From Immundisolibacter sp. (GTDB taxonomy: Bacteria > Pseudomonadota > Gammaproteobacteria > Immundisolibacterales > Immundisolibacteraceae): DNA of 26,536 bases. A model generated the notes under the pieces. The model saw nothing but the letters and a program-made list of their open reading frames with translations, did not search any database and was not told the origin of the DNA. Positions within the stretch are counted from its first letter, which is position 1. Every line of letters begins with the position of its first letter. This document shows positions 17,181-26,536 of this stretch, in pieces. The stretch covers positions 1 through 26,536 of the forward strand of contig NZ_JBFIII010000036.1 of assembly GCF_041601295.1 (NCBI RefSeq), written 5' to 3'. The translations under genes were made by a program, and so were the position numbers.

Positions 17181-19791
17181 CCACCCGAATCTGATCACCG
17201 TCGCCGATCAATCGCGTGGCATCCGGCACACCCACGACAGCTGGAATACCGTACTCACGGGCGATGATGGCGCCGTGGGAAAGCATGCCCCCCCGTTCAA
17301 TGACCAGCCCCCGCACCAGAAAAAACACCGTCGCCCAGCCCGGGTCCGTCTGGCGTGTGACCAGAATCTGACCCGCCTTCAGGCGATCCGCGTGCGCCAC
17401 ATCCAGGATCACAGCGGCAACCCCCTCAGCGACACCCCCACAGGCACCAGAACCATTCAATTCAGGCTCCCGTACCGCCGTTTGTTTTCTCGGCGGCGTC
17501 CCGCCGGCAGCCGCCCACGGCTGGCCCGGCCCGAGCACCAGGTGGTCCCCGGGCGCTTCCTGGGTGGCCGATTCAAGCGCAATACGACGTGACTCGATCA
17601 GCGCCGAAAGACCCGCGGACGTCGCTTGCCCGGTAGCGAGCTCCTGCACCTCGTGGGTCGTGAGCAGGAAAATATCGTCGCGAGCGGGGATTGACCCGCA
17701 CTCCACAAATCGATCACCCAGGTTCAGCGCAATGTGGCGTAGGCGCGTGTACAGCAGGGCCTGCTTCATGCGGGCCCGTTCCCGCAGCTTGATTGCGCCT
17801 TGGGTGGCGGCCAGCAGCATGCGAAAACGGCTGCCACGGCTCACCAGCGGCACCCGGCGCCAGGCAGCCATAGGGGTCAGTTCGGCAGCCACCCGCGCGG
17901 TGACCGCCTCGCGCTCCCGCTGCTGGATCAGGCTAAGTTCCTGCGGGCTGCGGGCTTCAGTCCTCACGTAGGCCTGCAGCAGTCGCAACAACGGGCGCGG
18001 GTCTTCCTGCGGCGTTGGTCGGGTCAGCATCAGTTCGCCCGAAGACCGAAAGCCCCAGGTTTCCAGGTAGTCAGCGAAGGCCCGTGCGAAATCGCCGAAC
18101 TGGCCCTCGCCAAGCCGGCCAAGAATGTCATCGGGAGTCTCGTTCGAAAACACCGCGTTGAGTGCCGGATCGTCGGCGATACCGCGGGCTATTGCCCAAA
18201 GCTCGACGACCGGTTGCGCACTGGCCAGACCCGGCAGGCCCTTGAGCAGATCGTTGTGCAGGTGGGCATGGTCACCGGAACCCAGGCCCCGCGCCAGCTG
18301 CGCCTTCAGCAAGCCATAGCAGACCATGGCGGCCGTATCCGCGAGCGCCGCGTCGGTCCATTGTTCAAGCCGGATACGTAGGAATCCTCGTAAATCCGCC
18401 GCCAGCGCCTCGGCGTTCTTGCCGGCAAGGTCGGCGGGTCGGGTACTACGGGCAAACGCGTCCACGCGGTCTTCGAATCGGCGCACTCGCTTTCCGATGA
18501 AAAGGTATTGCCAGAAAATGGAGACCGCTATCCGCACCGCCTCGCCGACCCGGGAAAATGCCCCCATCGCCATCATGGGTGGCGATGGAATAGCGCTGGC
18601 GCCAACGAACAGGTTGAAGTACTCCACCAGTCGGTGACCGACGGGCATCATCCACAAAACGGCATGGATGTTGGTCAGGTTGTAATAGAGCCGTTCGCCC
18701 TGCAGACCGACGATGCCCTCCAATTGCGGCGCCATCGCGTCAATGCGCGCACGGGAGACACCAAAGGCCAGGCCAAGATTTCTGAAGTACGCGGCATACC
18801 CGGGCTTGACTATGGAGTAAAGAAACGCCGACACCGGATCCGGGAAGTTCTCGGCGATGTTGGCGTTTGTCCAATGGACCTTCGGGGCCTCGACCGGCCT
18901 CATCCGCGATACCGCGGGACGCGCCTGTACAACGATTGCCTGGCCGTGCCCGGTCACGCACCATTCCAGATCCTGCGGCACGCCGTCTTGCTGTTCCAGC
19001 CGCAAACCGATGCGGGCGATCCTTTTGATCGCCTGCTGCGTATCCTCGTCCAGGGCGCGCGTCCCCTCCGATCTGTACTCGTAGGCCAGCTCCAGATCCA
19101 ACCTCCCGATTCGCAGTCGGTTCGGTGTAATCCTCCCGGCGACGATGTCCTCACCCAAGCCTTCGCAATACTCCGCCAGCATCGCCTGCGCCTGGCGACC
19201 GGTCGGATCGCGGGTAAACAGCACGCCTGAGACCAGGGGATCGACCTGCCTTTGCACGATGACGCCCATACGTGCCGGTCGCAAACCGTGATGGCGGGCG
19301 TATAGCAACACCCTGAGCGAGAACAGCGAGCACCAAGTGGACCTGATCGCCGCTTCAAGCGCGGCAAGGGAACTAATCCGCAGAAAGCTGTCCAACTGTC
19401 CCGCAAATGAATGCTCGACTGAGTCCTCCCCGACCGCCGAGCTGCGCACCACCAAAAACGGGCTTGGCAACCGGGCGGCATGCGCGTCAGCCAGAGCGCC
19501 GACAAGCTCGGGAGCCAATTCTGTCCCGGCAATCCGACCACGGATATCGACGCTGACTGACTCAAGCTCGTGGATTTTCAGACAGTCCAGTCGGCCAAAC
19601 ATCTGGTCGATGGTTGTCAGCACACCCGCCCTCGCCAGGTGTTGCTGAAAGACGTGGTCGGGAATGACCGCGCCCCCAGGTGTGGCAATGCCCAATCGCG
19701 CCAGGCGGCCGAGGTTAAACGCCTTGCTACCCACGGCCAACACGTCGTCCGCGTCGAGCAGATCGAACAGCAAACGGTGTGAATCCTTCAA
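17143..19791 (-). CDS. PEP-synthase/rifampicin-phosphotransferase-like dikinase
   Basis: An 882-residue three-part dikinase. The N-terminal ATP-grasp (PPDK_N) has GSKAFNLG (21-28), RSSAVGEDS (116-124), GVLFTRDP (189-196) and DLEWCV (274-279). A long helical central region (about 285-770) opens with an NANIAENFPDPV segment like that of rifampicin phosphotransferases. The C-terminal swivelling domain carries the phosphohistidine motif GGMLSHGAIIARE with His839. The PEP/pyruvate-binding barrel of PpsA is absent. The enzyme therefore probably uses ATP to phosphorylate an organic alcohol bound in the middle region, releasing AMP and phosphate. Start: TTG 19791 overlaps the upstream TGA (TTGA) and has GAAGGA 9 nt upstream; the frame is open far further but is antisense-like there. 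Its lipid-gene context suggests a lipid alcohol substrate. Confidence 0.9.
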   Translation of the reverse strand: MKDSHRLLFDLLDADDVLAVGSKAFNLGRLARLGIATPGGAVIPDHVFQQHLARAGVLTTIDQMFGRLDCLKIHELESVSVDIRGRIAGTELAPELVGALADAHAARLPSPFLVVRSSAVGEDSVEHSFAGQLDSFLRISSLAALEAAIRSTWCSLFSLRVLLYARHHGLRPARMGVIVQRQVDPLVSGVLFTRDPTGRQAQAMLAEYCEGLGEDIVAGRITPNRLRIGRLDLELAYEYRSEGTRALDEDTQQAIKRIARIGLRLEQQDGVPQDLEWCVTGHGQAIVVQARPAVSRMRPVEAPKVHWTNANIAENFPDPVSAFLYSIVKPGYAAYFRNLGLAFGVSRARIDAMAPQLEGIVGLQGERLYYNLTNIHAVLWMMPVGHRLVEYFNLFVGASAIPSPPMMAMGAFSRVGEAVRIAVSIFWQYLFIGKRVRRFEDRVDAFARSTRPADLAGKNAEALAADLRGFLRIRLEQWTDAALADTAAMVCYGLLKAQLARGLGSGDHAHLHNDLLKGLPGLASAQPVVELWAIARGIADDPALNAVFSNETPDDILGRLGEGQFGDFARAFADYLETWGFRSSGELMLTRPTPQEDPRPLLRLLQAYVRTEARSPQELSLIQQREREAVTARVAAELTPMAAWRRVPLVSRGSRFRMLLAATQGAIKLRERARMKQALLYTRLRHIALNLGDRFVECGSIPARDDIFLLTTHEVQELATGQATSAGLSALIESRRIALESATQEAPGDHLVLGPGQPWAAAGGTPPRKQTAVREPELNGSGACGGVAEGVAAVILDVAHADRLKAGQILVTRQTDPGWATVFFLVRGLVIERGGMLSHGAIIAREYGIPAVVGVPDATRLIGDGDQIRVDGDRGVVELRTR

Positions 19792-20387
19792 AGTGCGCGG
19801 TCCTTCACACCCAGCCACCAGAGCGAAGCGCTGAAAAGCGCGTGTAAAAGCGGCCCGAGAAGTAGTACCCAGGCCCAGGCCGCCGCACTGGTGGGTACCA
19901 GCAGGCTGACCACAATCAACACGCCAAGCGAAGAGTCGACACGATCCAGCAGCGGGCAGATCAGTCGTGCCCAGCCACGGTCCGGCGAGCCTCCGGGAGC
20001 GACGCCGAGTTGCCGTTTGAGGAAGGAATTGGGAAGCTCCGCCAGCATGAAGGCGCAGCCGGCTGCCGCACCCAGTAACGCATAGCGGCCGCTGGACAAC
20101 TCCCACATGCCGAGGCTCAACAGGTCCGGCAAGTTTTGCCGCATGGCACCAAGGCCGGCGAATGCCAGCGCCGCCACCACTGGCATGAGCAGCACTCCCC
20201 GCAGGCGCTTGTTGTCGCCGAACACGCGCCGCCCCCGGAAAGTCAGGCCAAAGTCCAAAGGCCGCATCAGCAGGTCGGCGGTGGCCCACCTGAGCCACCA
20301 GACATGCACCACGCCCGTGGCCGCAAGCGCCAGAATCAAGAACAGCGCCGTCCCAAGTCCATCCGGTTCGATGAGCGCACCGTTCAA
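19788..20387 (-). CDS. CarS-like CDP-archaeol synthase family (CTP:phosphatidate-type cytidylyltransferase)
   Basis: A 199-residue membrane protein of the CarS/DUF46 family, which joins CTP to a phosphatidic-acid-like lipid to give CDP-lipid. Family blocks are clear: RPLDFGLTFRGRRVFGDNKR around 42-61, SFLKRQLG at 121-128 and LLDRVDSSLG at 146-155, with five hydrophobic segments. The archaeal enzyme acts on unsaturated archaetidic acid; bacterial members are mostly uncharacterised. No ATG or GTG precedes the first membrane segment, so the start is TTG 20387, overlapping the desaturase stop as TTGA. Its product would be the substrate for the CDP-alcohol phosphatidyltransferase at 11686. Confidence 0.87.
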   Translation of the reverse strand: MNGALIEPDGLGTALFLILALAATGVVHVWWLRWATADLLMRPLDFGLTFRGRRVFGDNKRLRGVLLMPVVAALAFAGLGAMRQNLPDLLSLGMWELSSGRYALLGAAAGCAFMLAELPNSFLKRQLGVAPGGSPDRGWARLICPLLDRVDSSLGVLIVVSLLVPTSAAAWAWVLLLGPLLHALFSASLWWLGVKDRAL

Positions 20388-21364
20388 ACCCGCAGCCCCG
20401 TGTCATCCCAGTTACGGAACAGAAAATCGCTGCCGCTGAGGCCACGTGCCACTTTGAGCCAGCGCCACCAGTGCACCTCGTTGCGCGGCTGGTACGGTAT
20501 CTGCCGCAGCCGGTAGCCTGGGACCTGCGGGTACATGTGATGCAAGCCGTGCGCATCGAAATGCATCAACAAGAACGAAAGCCAGGTCGGCAGACGCAGT
20601 GAACGGGTGAAGGCTTCCTGCTCCCGTGGCGGGAATACACGCACCTGCGCCACCCCGCTCACACGCTGCGGCACGTGGGTGTGCTGGCTCAGGATGAGCG
20701 CCTCCTGCACCACCAGACTCAGCATAAATCCTGGCCCCAAAAGAGACACCGTCTCGACTGGACCGACCCAGACGAGGAGCGCGCCATAACCGGCCAGGAC
20801 CGTCAGCGAGTTCACCCGGATCCGGCCAAGAGTTTTTGAACCGCTCAAGTAGCGCCCGATCCGGCCAAGGTTCCAGAAATTCTGCAGGCGGTAGGAAAGC
20901 GCAAAAACCGGCAACCAGGTCGTCCAGCAAAAGTTGATGCAACGCCGCTCCCAGCGCCCGAGTGGGTACGGCACTAGTGACGCGGTCGTCGCGTCCATAT
21001 CCTGCCAGCCCGTGTAGTCATGGTGGCGGCGGTGAATTCCCTGCCAGTTGCAAAAGGGAATCAGAGCAATAAAACCCGCCATGTGCCCAACAAGCCGATT
21101 CAGAGCGCGCGCACCAAACAACGTGTCATGACCCGCCTCGTGCAACAGCACAAACGCATGCACAAAACCGAACGCGAGCAGTACCTGTCCGACCAGATAC
21201 CCAAGCAAGCCCGCCGACACGCTCAGCCAGACTCCCAGCACCAGGGCGGCGACCATCAGGCCGGTGTGCATCAGTCCGGCGAACGCGGTCGGTTTCAGAT
21301 GTCCTACCGCGTCGGGCCCAGGCGGACTCATGACACTGTCCTGGAGCATTTGTTGGTGCTGCAT
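20384..21364 (-). CDS. Membrane fatty acid desaturase family protein
   Basis: A 326-residue di-iron membrane desaturase/hydroxylase of the FA_desaturase family. Three histidine boxes are present: HEAGHD (75-80), HRRHH (111-115) and HGLHH (272-276), with an additional QHTHVP segment between the second and third. Four or more membrane segments flank them. It would introduce a double bond or hydroxyl into an acyl or alkyl chain, using oxygen. It is first in the seven-gene operon. ATG 21364 is chosen because GGAGAA lies 9 nt upstream; ATG 21349 and 21331 are possible but less well supported. The only candidate promoter I see is at 21471-21499. Confidence 0.9.
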   Translation of the reverse strand: MQHQQMLQDSVMSPPGPDAVGHLKPTAFAGLMHTGLMVAALVLGVWLSVSAGLLGYLVGQVLLAFGFVHAFVLLHEAGHDTLFGARALNRLVGHMAGFIALIPFCNWQGIHRRHHDYTGWQDMDATTASLVPYPLGRWERRCINFCWTTWLPVFALSYRLQNFWNLGRIGRYLSGSKTLGRIRVNSLTVLAGYGALLVWVGPVETVSLLGPGFMLSLVVQEALILSQHTHVPQRVSGVAQVRVFPPREQEAFTRSLRLPTWLSFLLMHFDAHGLHHMYPQVPGYRLRQIPYQPRNEVHWWRWLKVARGLSGSDFLFRNWDDTGLRV

Positions 21365-21470
21365 TTGCAGTTCTTCTCCAATCACCGATCGGGGTCTACT
21401 CGGATGGCAGCCTGCGCACCCGACCACACCCGGGTCAGCCGCCCTAGGGAAGCGCTGAGTAAACCCATCC

Positions 21471-21499
21471 TCTATATTCTGAGCGCCCGCCACCGGGAA
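21471..21499 (-). promoter_or_regulatory. Possible sigma70-type promoter of the lipid operon
   Basis: On the minus strand, TATAGA (21476-21471) lies 17 bp after a weak -35-like TTCCCG (21499-21494), about 110 bp before the desaturase ATG, in the 173-bp spacer between the alcohol dehydrogenase and the desaturase. The -35 match is poor, so this is only a candidate. Confidence 0.25.
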
Positions 21500-21537
21500 C
21501 GCGTGGTTTTCCGGCGGCCTACAAGATCAGCAGTTCC

Positions 21538-22638
21538 CTAGGCCGGACCAATCACCGCCTTGACCGTTTCCAGGCGGGCGACGGCCTCGAGCGCGCGCTG
21601 ACTGTCTTCGATTCGGTAGCGATGGGTGACTGCTTCCGCCAGGGGAAAATGCGCGTGATGGGTCTGCACCAGTTGCACCGCCTGGTGCAGGTGGCGGGGC
21701 TGGGCCAGGGCGGTGCCGATGATCTGTAGATTCAGGTTGTTGATCAGCCGCGGCTCGATGGCGACCGTGCCGGGGGCGGACCACAGGCCAACGATCAGGT
21801 AACGCCCGGCGCGGGCAACCAGGTTCAAGCCTTCACTGAAGGCTGGCAGCACGCCGGCCGCTTCGATCACCACATCAGCGCCATGCCCGCCGGTGATTTC
21901 ACGCACGCGCCCGGCGCGGGCCGCAGGGTCAGGCAGCTCGGTCATGTCGAGCGTGTGCGTGGCGCCGAAGCGCAGCGCCATCTCCAGGCGCCGCTGTGGT
22001 GCGCCGATCACGATCAGCGGCGCGGCACCGGACAGGTGCGCCAGCCAGGCAGCGGCAAGGCCCACCGGCCCGCAACCTTGCACCACCACACTCTGGCCGG
22101 GGCGGATACCGCCCAGACGTTCCAGGCCCTGCAACATGGTGGGTAGCGCACAGCCGAGCGCGATGACGGCATCCGAAGGCGTGTCGTCCGGCACGCGGTA
22201 GAACGGCAGCCCGGCGCCCAGAGTGGCGTATTCACAATAGCTGGCGGCGGTCGGACCAGCGGCGTCCTTGAATACACCGGCAAAGGCGTTCTCGCACATC
22301 GACACATCACCCAGCACGGTGCATGCGTAGCAGCGCTGGCAAGGCACTACCGGTTGCCAGTACACCCGGTCACCGACCGCGACCGCCTCCCCGGCCGAAT
22401 CGGTACTCACTCCGGTCCCGAAGGCTTCGATTACGGCCACGCCTTCGTGCCCCAGCACGATGGGATTGGGCAATGGCATCTCGCCGCGCCACAGGTGCAC
22501 GTCCGTGCCACACACGCCGCCGTGTGTCACGTGCACCAGCACCTCACCGGGACCCGGTTCGCGCTCGGTGACTTCGTGGATTTCCAGCGGCCGGTCAGGG
22601 CCAACCAGTACCGCGCGCTTGCCTGTCCACTGTGTCAT
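21538..22638 (-). CDS. Zinc-dependent alcohol dehydrogenase (MDR family)
   Basis: A 366-residue medium-chain dehydrogenase/reductase that interconverts an alcohol and an aldehyde or ketone with NAD(P). Catalytic zinc ligands are Cys43 (GVCGTD) and His64/Glu65 (GHEG). A structural-zinc lobe is present with Cys100, Cys103, Cys106 and Cys115, and a Rossmann motif in GCGPVGLAAA. The start at ATG 22638 has an excellent GGGAGGAG site. It is on the same strand as the lipid operon, 173 bp upstream of the desaturase, so it may be independent or may lead the same transcript. A role in fatty aldehyde/alcohol turnover is attractive but not shown. Confidence 0.93.
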   Translation of the reverse strand: MTQWTGKRAVLVGPDRPLEIHEVTEREPGPGEVLVHVTHGGVCGTDVHLWRGEMPLPNPIVLGHEGVAVIEAFGTGVSTDSAGEAVAVGDRVYWQPVVPCQRCYACTVLGDVSMCENAFAGVFKDAAGPTAASYCEYATLGAGLPFYRVPDDTPSDAVIALGCALPTMLQGLERLGGIRPGQSVVVQGCGPVGLAAAWLAHLSGAAPLIVIGAPQRRLEMALRFGATHTLDMTELPDPAARAGRVREITGGHGADVVIEAAGVLPAFSEGLNLVARAGRYLIVGLWSAPGTVAIEPRLINNLNLQIIGTALAQPRHLHQAVQLVQTHHAHFPLAEAVTHRYRIEDSQRALEAVARLETVKAVIGPA

Positions 22639-22822
22639 CGCCTGCTCCTCCCGCAGTCTGCCGGGGGCAAGCGCACCGCGCGCCTTGTCTGTCCGGCCAA
22701 CGGTACTGATAGTGCCTCAAGCCGACGGGTAAAACTGCACGGTGACAGTCACGAGTAGACTTTCCCGCCGGGCGGTGGTGCCCGCGGTGAATCAGCCACG
22801 TCCGTGATTGATTCTGCGCTTG

Positions 22823-23485
22823 CTACTGGCCGGCGCCGGACTCGCCCGCCCAGGTGCTCAACGCACGCAGTACCTGATAATCGTCCGGGCGGGTGAACAC
22901 CGCGTAAAACCGCGCCTGCGGATCGAGCACGTACAGATGATCCGAATGCGCCACCGTGTAGGCGGGCGCACCGTGGCTGGCATGCGCGGCGTGCTCGTCG
23001 TCAGCCTGAGCGGTGTACGCATAGCTCACGCCAAGCTCGCGCAGCAATGGCCCAAGCTGGCCCAGCGGCGCGGTGGCGCCCACAAAGTCCTGCCCGAACT
23101 GGCCGACATACTCGGCCAGGCGCTGCGAGGTGTCGCGCATCGGGTCCACGGACACCAGTACGAAGCGCACCCGGTCGCGGGCGGCGGCCGGCAACTGGCG
23201 CTGAATGCCGGCAAGACGCGCCAAGGTCGTCGGACATACGTCCGGACAGTGGGTGAAGCCGAAGAACATGACCGTCCATTTGCCGGACAGCGATGTGGTG
23301 TTCAGCGGCCGGTCGCGGTGGTCGATCAGATCCAGGCCGGCCAGCGGCCGCGGCGGGGTCACTACGGTGGCGGCACCCGGCTCGGTCGCGGCCACGGCCA
23401 GCGGTAGCAGCACAGCCAGCAGCGAAGCTGCCAGGCCGTGACGATATAATCCAAGCGCCCAGTGCCTGGGCAGGCACATCCTCAT
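22823..23485 (-). CDS. SCO1/SenC-family copper chaperone for cytochrome oxidase assembly
   Basis: A 220-residue exported thioredoxin-fold protein. A hydrophobic N-terminal export segment (about 17-33, ending AVAA) precedes the copper-binding CPDVCP (Cys80, Cys84). His180 in TVAHSDHLYVLD is the third ligand. SCO proteins deliver copper to the CuA site of cytochrome c oxidase or act as thiol reductants. Between strands there is a His-rich insertion, DDEHAAHASHG (162-172), that may bind extra metal. Start: ATG 23485 overlaps the hemW ATG on the other strand; ATG 23479 is an alternative. No convincing ribosome binding site is visible. Confidence 0.92.
   Translation of the reverse strand: MRMCLPRHWALGLYRHGLAASLLAVLLPLAVAATEPGAATVVTPPRPLAGLDLIDHRDRPLNTTSLSGKWTVMFFGFTHCPDVCPTTLARLAGIQRQLPAAARDRVRFVLVSVDPMRDTSQRLAEYVGQFGQDFVGATAPLGQLGPLLRELGVSYAYTAQADDEHAAHASHGAPAYTVAHSDHLYVLDPQARFYAVFTRPDDYQVLRALSTWAGESGAGQ
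23445..23450 (+). promoter_or_regulatory. Candidate -10 element for hemW
   Basis: A perfect TATAAT on the plus strand, 34 bp before the hemW ATG, inside the first codons of the divergent SCO gene. No good -35 is visible 16-18 bp upstream, so activity would need an activator or depend on the -10 alone. Confidence 0.3.
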
Positions 23486-24691
23486 GACGTTTCATCCGCT
23501 CACGTTTCACCGCCACACCGGCGGCGCGGCGGCGCAGTTTAACAGCGCGCCGCCCCTGTCCCTGTACGTGCATTTGCCTTGGTGCGTGCGTCGCTGCCCG
23601 TACTGCGACTTCAACGCGCACGCCGCCAGCGGGCCGCTGCCGGAAGCCGATTACCTCAATGCCCTGTTGCGCGATGTGGAGGCGGACCTGCCACGCGTGT
23701 GGGGGCGACCGGTGGCGACGGTGTTCCTGGGCGGTGGCACGCCCAGCCTGTTCAGCCCGCAATCGATTGCCGAACTGTTATCCGAACTGCGCGCCCGGCT
23801 GACCCTGCTGCCCGGCGCGGAGATCACCATGGAAGCCAACCCAGGCACCCTGGATACGGCGCGCCTGCAGGGCTTTCACGAAGCCGGCGTCAATCGCCTG
23901 TCGCTGGGCGTGCAGAGCTTTCAGGACCCACAGCTCAAGGCACTGGGCCGCATTCATGATGTCGCCGCCGCGCGCCGCGCGATCGAGGTGGCACTCGCCA
24001 GCGGCTTCGGGCGGGTCAACATCGACCTGATGTTCGGCCTGCCGGGGCAGGACGTGGCGCTGGCGCTGGCGGACCTGGACGCCGCGCTGGAGTACGACAC
24101 CGGCCACCTGTCCTGGTACCAGCTCACCCTGGAGCCGAACACCGTGTTCCACAGCCAGCCACCCGTGCTGCCGGATGCGGACCTGATGGAGGATATCTAC
24201 GAAGCGGGCCTGGAGCGCCTCGCGGCGGCCGGTTACCGGCGCTACGAGGTATCGGCCTATGCCCGACCGGGCGACGAATGCCAGCACAACCTCAACTACT
24301 GGCAGTTTGGCGACTACCTGGGCATCGGCGCCGGCGCGCACGGCAAACTGACCCTGCCGGAAGGCATCCTGCGCCTGGCCAAGTACCGCCAGCCCCAGAC
24401 CTACATGACCCGTGCCAGTGCCGGCGATGCGGTGACCGATCAGCGCTGGCTGAGTGCCGACGAACGCGCCTTCGAGTTTTTGCTGAACGCGCTGCGCCTG
24501 TGCGCGGGCTTCACCTGGGCGCAGTTTCGCGAGCGTACGGGCCTGCCACTGACGGCGGTGCGGCCACGCCTGGACCAGGCCGCGCAGCGCGGCCTGGTCA
24601 CACTGGGCAGCGAAGGCGCACGCGCCACGTCGCGGGGATTTGATTTGCTGGACAGCATCCTGGAGGATTTTTTGCCCGTGGCCACACCCGC

Positions 24692-24695
<4 letters not shown>
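23484..24695 (+). CDS. hemW: Radical SAM heme chaperone HemW
   Basis: A 403-residue radical SAM protein that binds heme and inserts it into respiratory proteins; it was formerly annotated as oxygen-independent coproporphyrinogen oxidase. The N-terminal PLSLYVHLPWC leads into the cluster motif Cys34-x3-Cys38-x2-Cys41. The single-residue x3 spacing before CPYC without the extra CxxC of HemN supports HemW. GGGTPS and the EANPGT block follow, with a HemN C-terminal domain at the end. The family core starts around residue 23, so a start later than ATG 23484 is possible. It overlaps the downstream helicase as GTGA, and its neighbour SCO fits a respiratory assembly theme. Confidence 0.95.

Positions 24696-26536
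<1,841 letters not shown>

Noticed and set aside
19792..20556. Upstream extension of the dikinase frame, giving over 1100 codons
   Set aside because: The added part is a Cys/Arg/Gly-rich shadow of the CarS-like gene; homology begins right after TTG 19791.
22706..22735. Possible second copy of the inverted-repeat arm (TAGTGCCTCAAG resembles TAGTACCTCAAC)
   Set aside because: Similarity covers only about 12 bases with mismatches and there is no partner arm nearby, so chance is likely.
22769..22814. GC hairpin (CGGGC/GCCCG) and a GAATCA/TGATTC inverted pair after the SCO gene
   Set aside because: Stems are short and there is no T tract in the direction of transcription, so I do not call a terminator or operator.
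23462..23477. GTGCCT/AGGCAC hairpin just before hemW
   Set aside because: A 6-bp stem within GC-rich DNA, with no further sign of regulation.

Overview
The window is gene-dense, GC-rich DNA with the gene content of a high-GC gammaproteobacterium: an RF2 gene with the programmed frameshift followed by lysS, a SCO1/SenC protein beside hemW, and a DinG/YoaA-type helicase directly after hemW. Several acyl-CoA or xenobiotic-type enzymes suggest an environmental degrader. The lineage is inferred from gene content; no rRNA gene is present to confirm it.

Layout. Bases 5-2889 hold small metabolic genes: a crotonase, a GFA-type zinc protein and two alpha/beta hydrolases, one of which lacks the nucleophilic serine. 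Bases 3036-5788 hold prfB and lysS, separated by a 168-bp element with 25-bp imperfect terminal inverted repeats that supplies the prfB stop codon and the lysS ribosome binding site. Bases 5794-8197 hold a methyltransferase and an unrecognised secreted protein on the minus strand, followed by about 490 bp without a convincing gene. Bases 8732-11518 hold a class I (DapA/NanA superfamily) lyase and an acyl-CoA ligase.

The most interesting part is 11686-21364. A minus-strand operon of seven tightly packed genes reads, in transcription order: fatty acid desaturase, CarS-like CDP-lipid synthase, a rifampicin-phosphotransferase-like dikinase, a small UbiA-family protein, a zinc-ribbon methyltransferase, a PlsC-type acyltransferase, and a fusion of an acyl-thioester reductase with an APH/choline-kinase-type kinase. 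A CDP-alcohol phosphatidyltransferase on the plus strand converges on its end and overlaps it by 93 bp. Together these encode activation, reduction, phosphorylation, acylation, CDP activation and head-group transfer. The set looks like a dedicated pathway for an unusual phospholipid, possibly an ether or isoprenoid-type lipid. The product is inference.

Bases 21538-26536 return to ordinary content: a zinc alcohol dehydrogenase (possibly related to the lipid pathway), a SCO1/SenC copper protein, hemW, and a DinG/YoaA-family helicase cut off by the right edge of the window.
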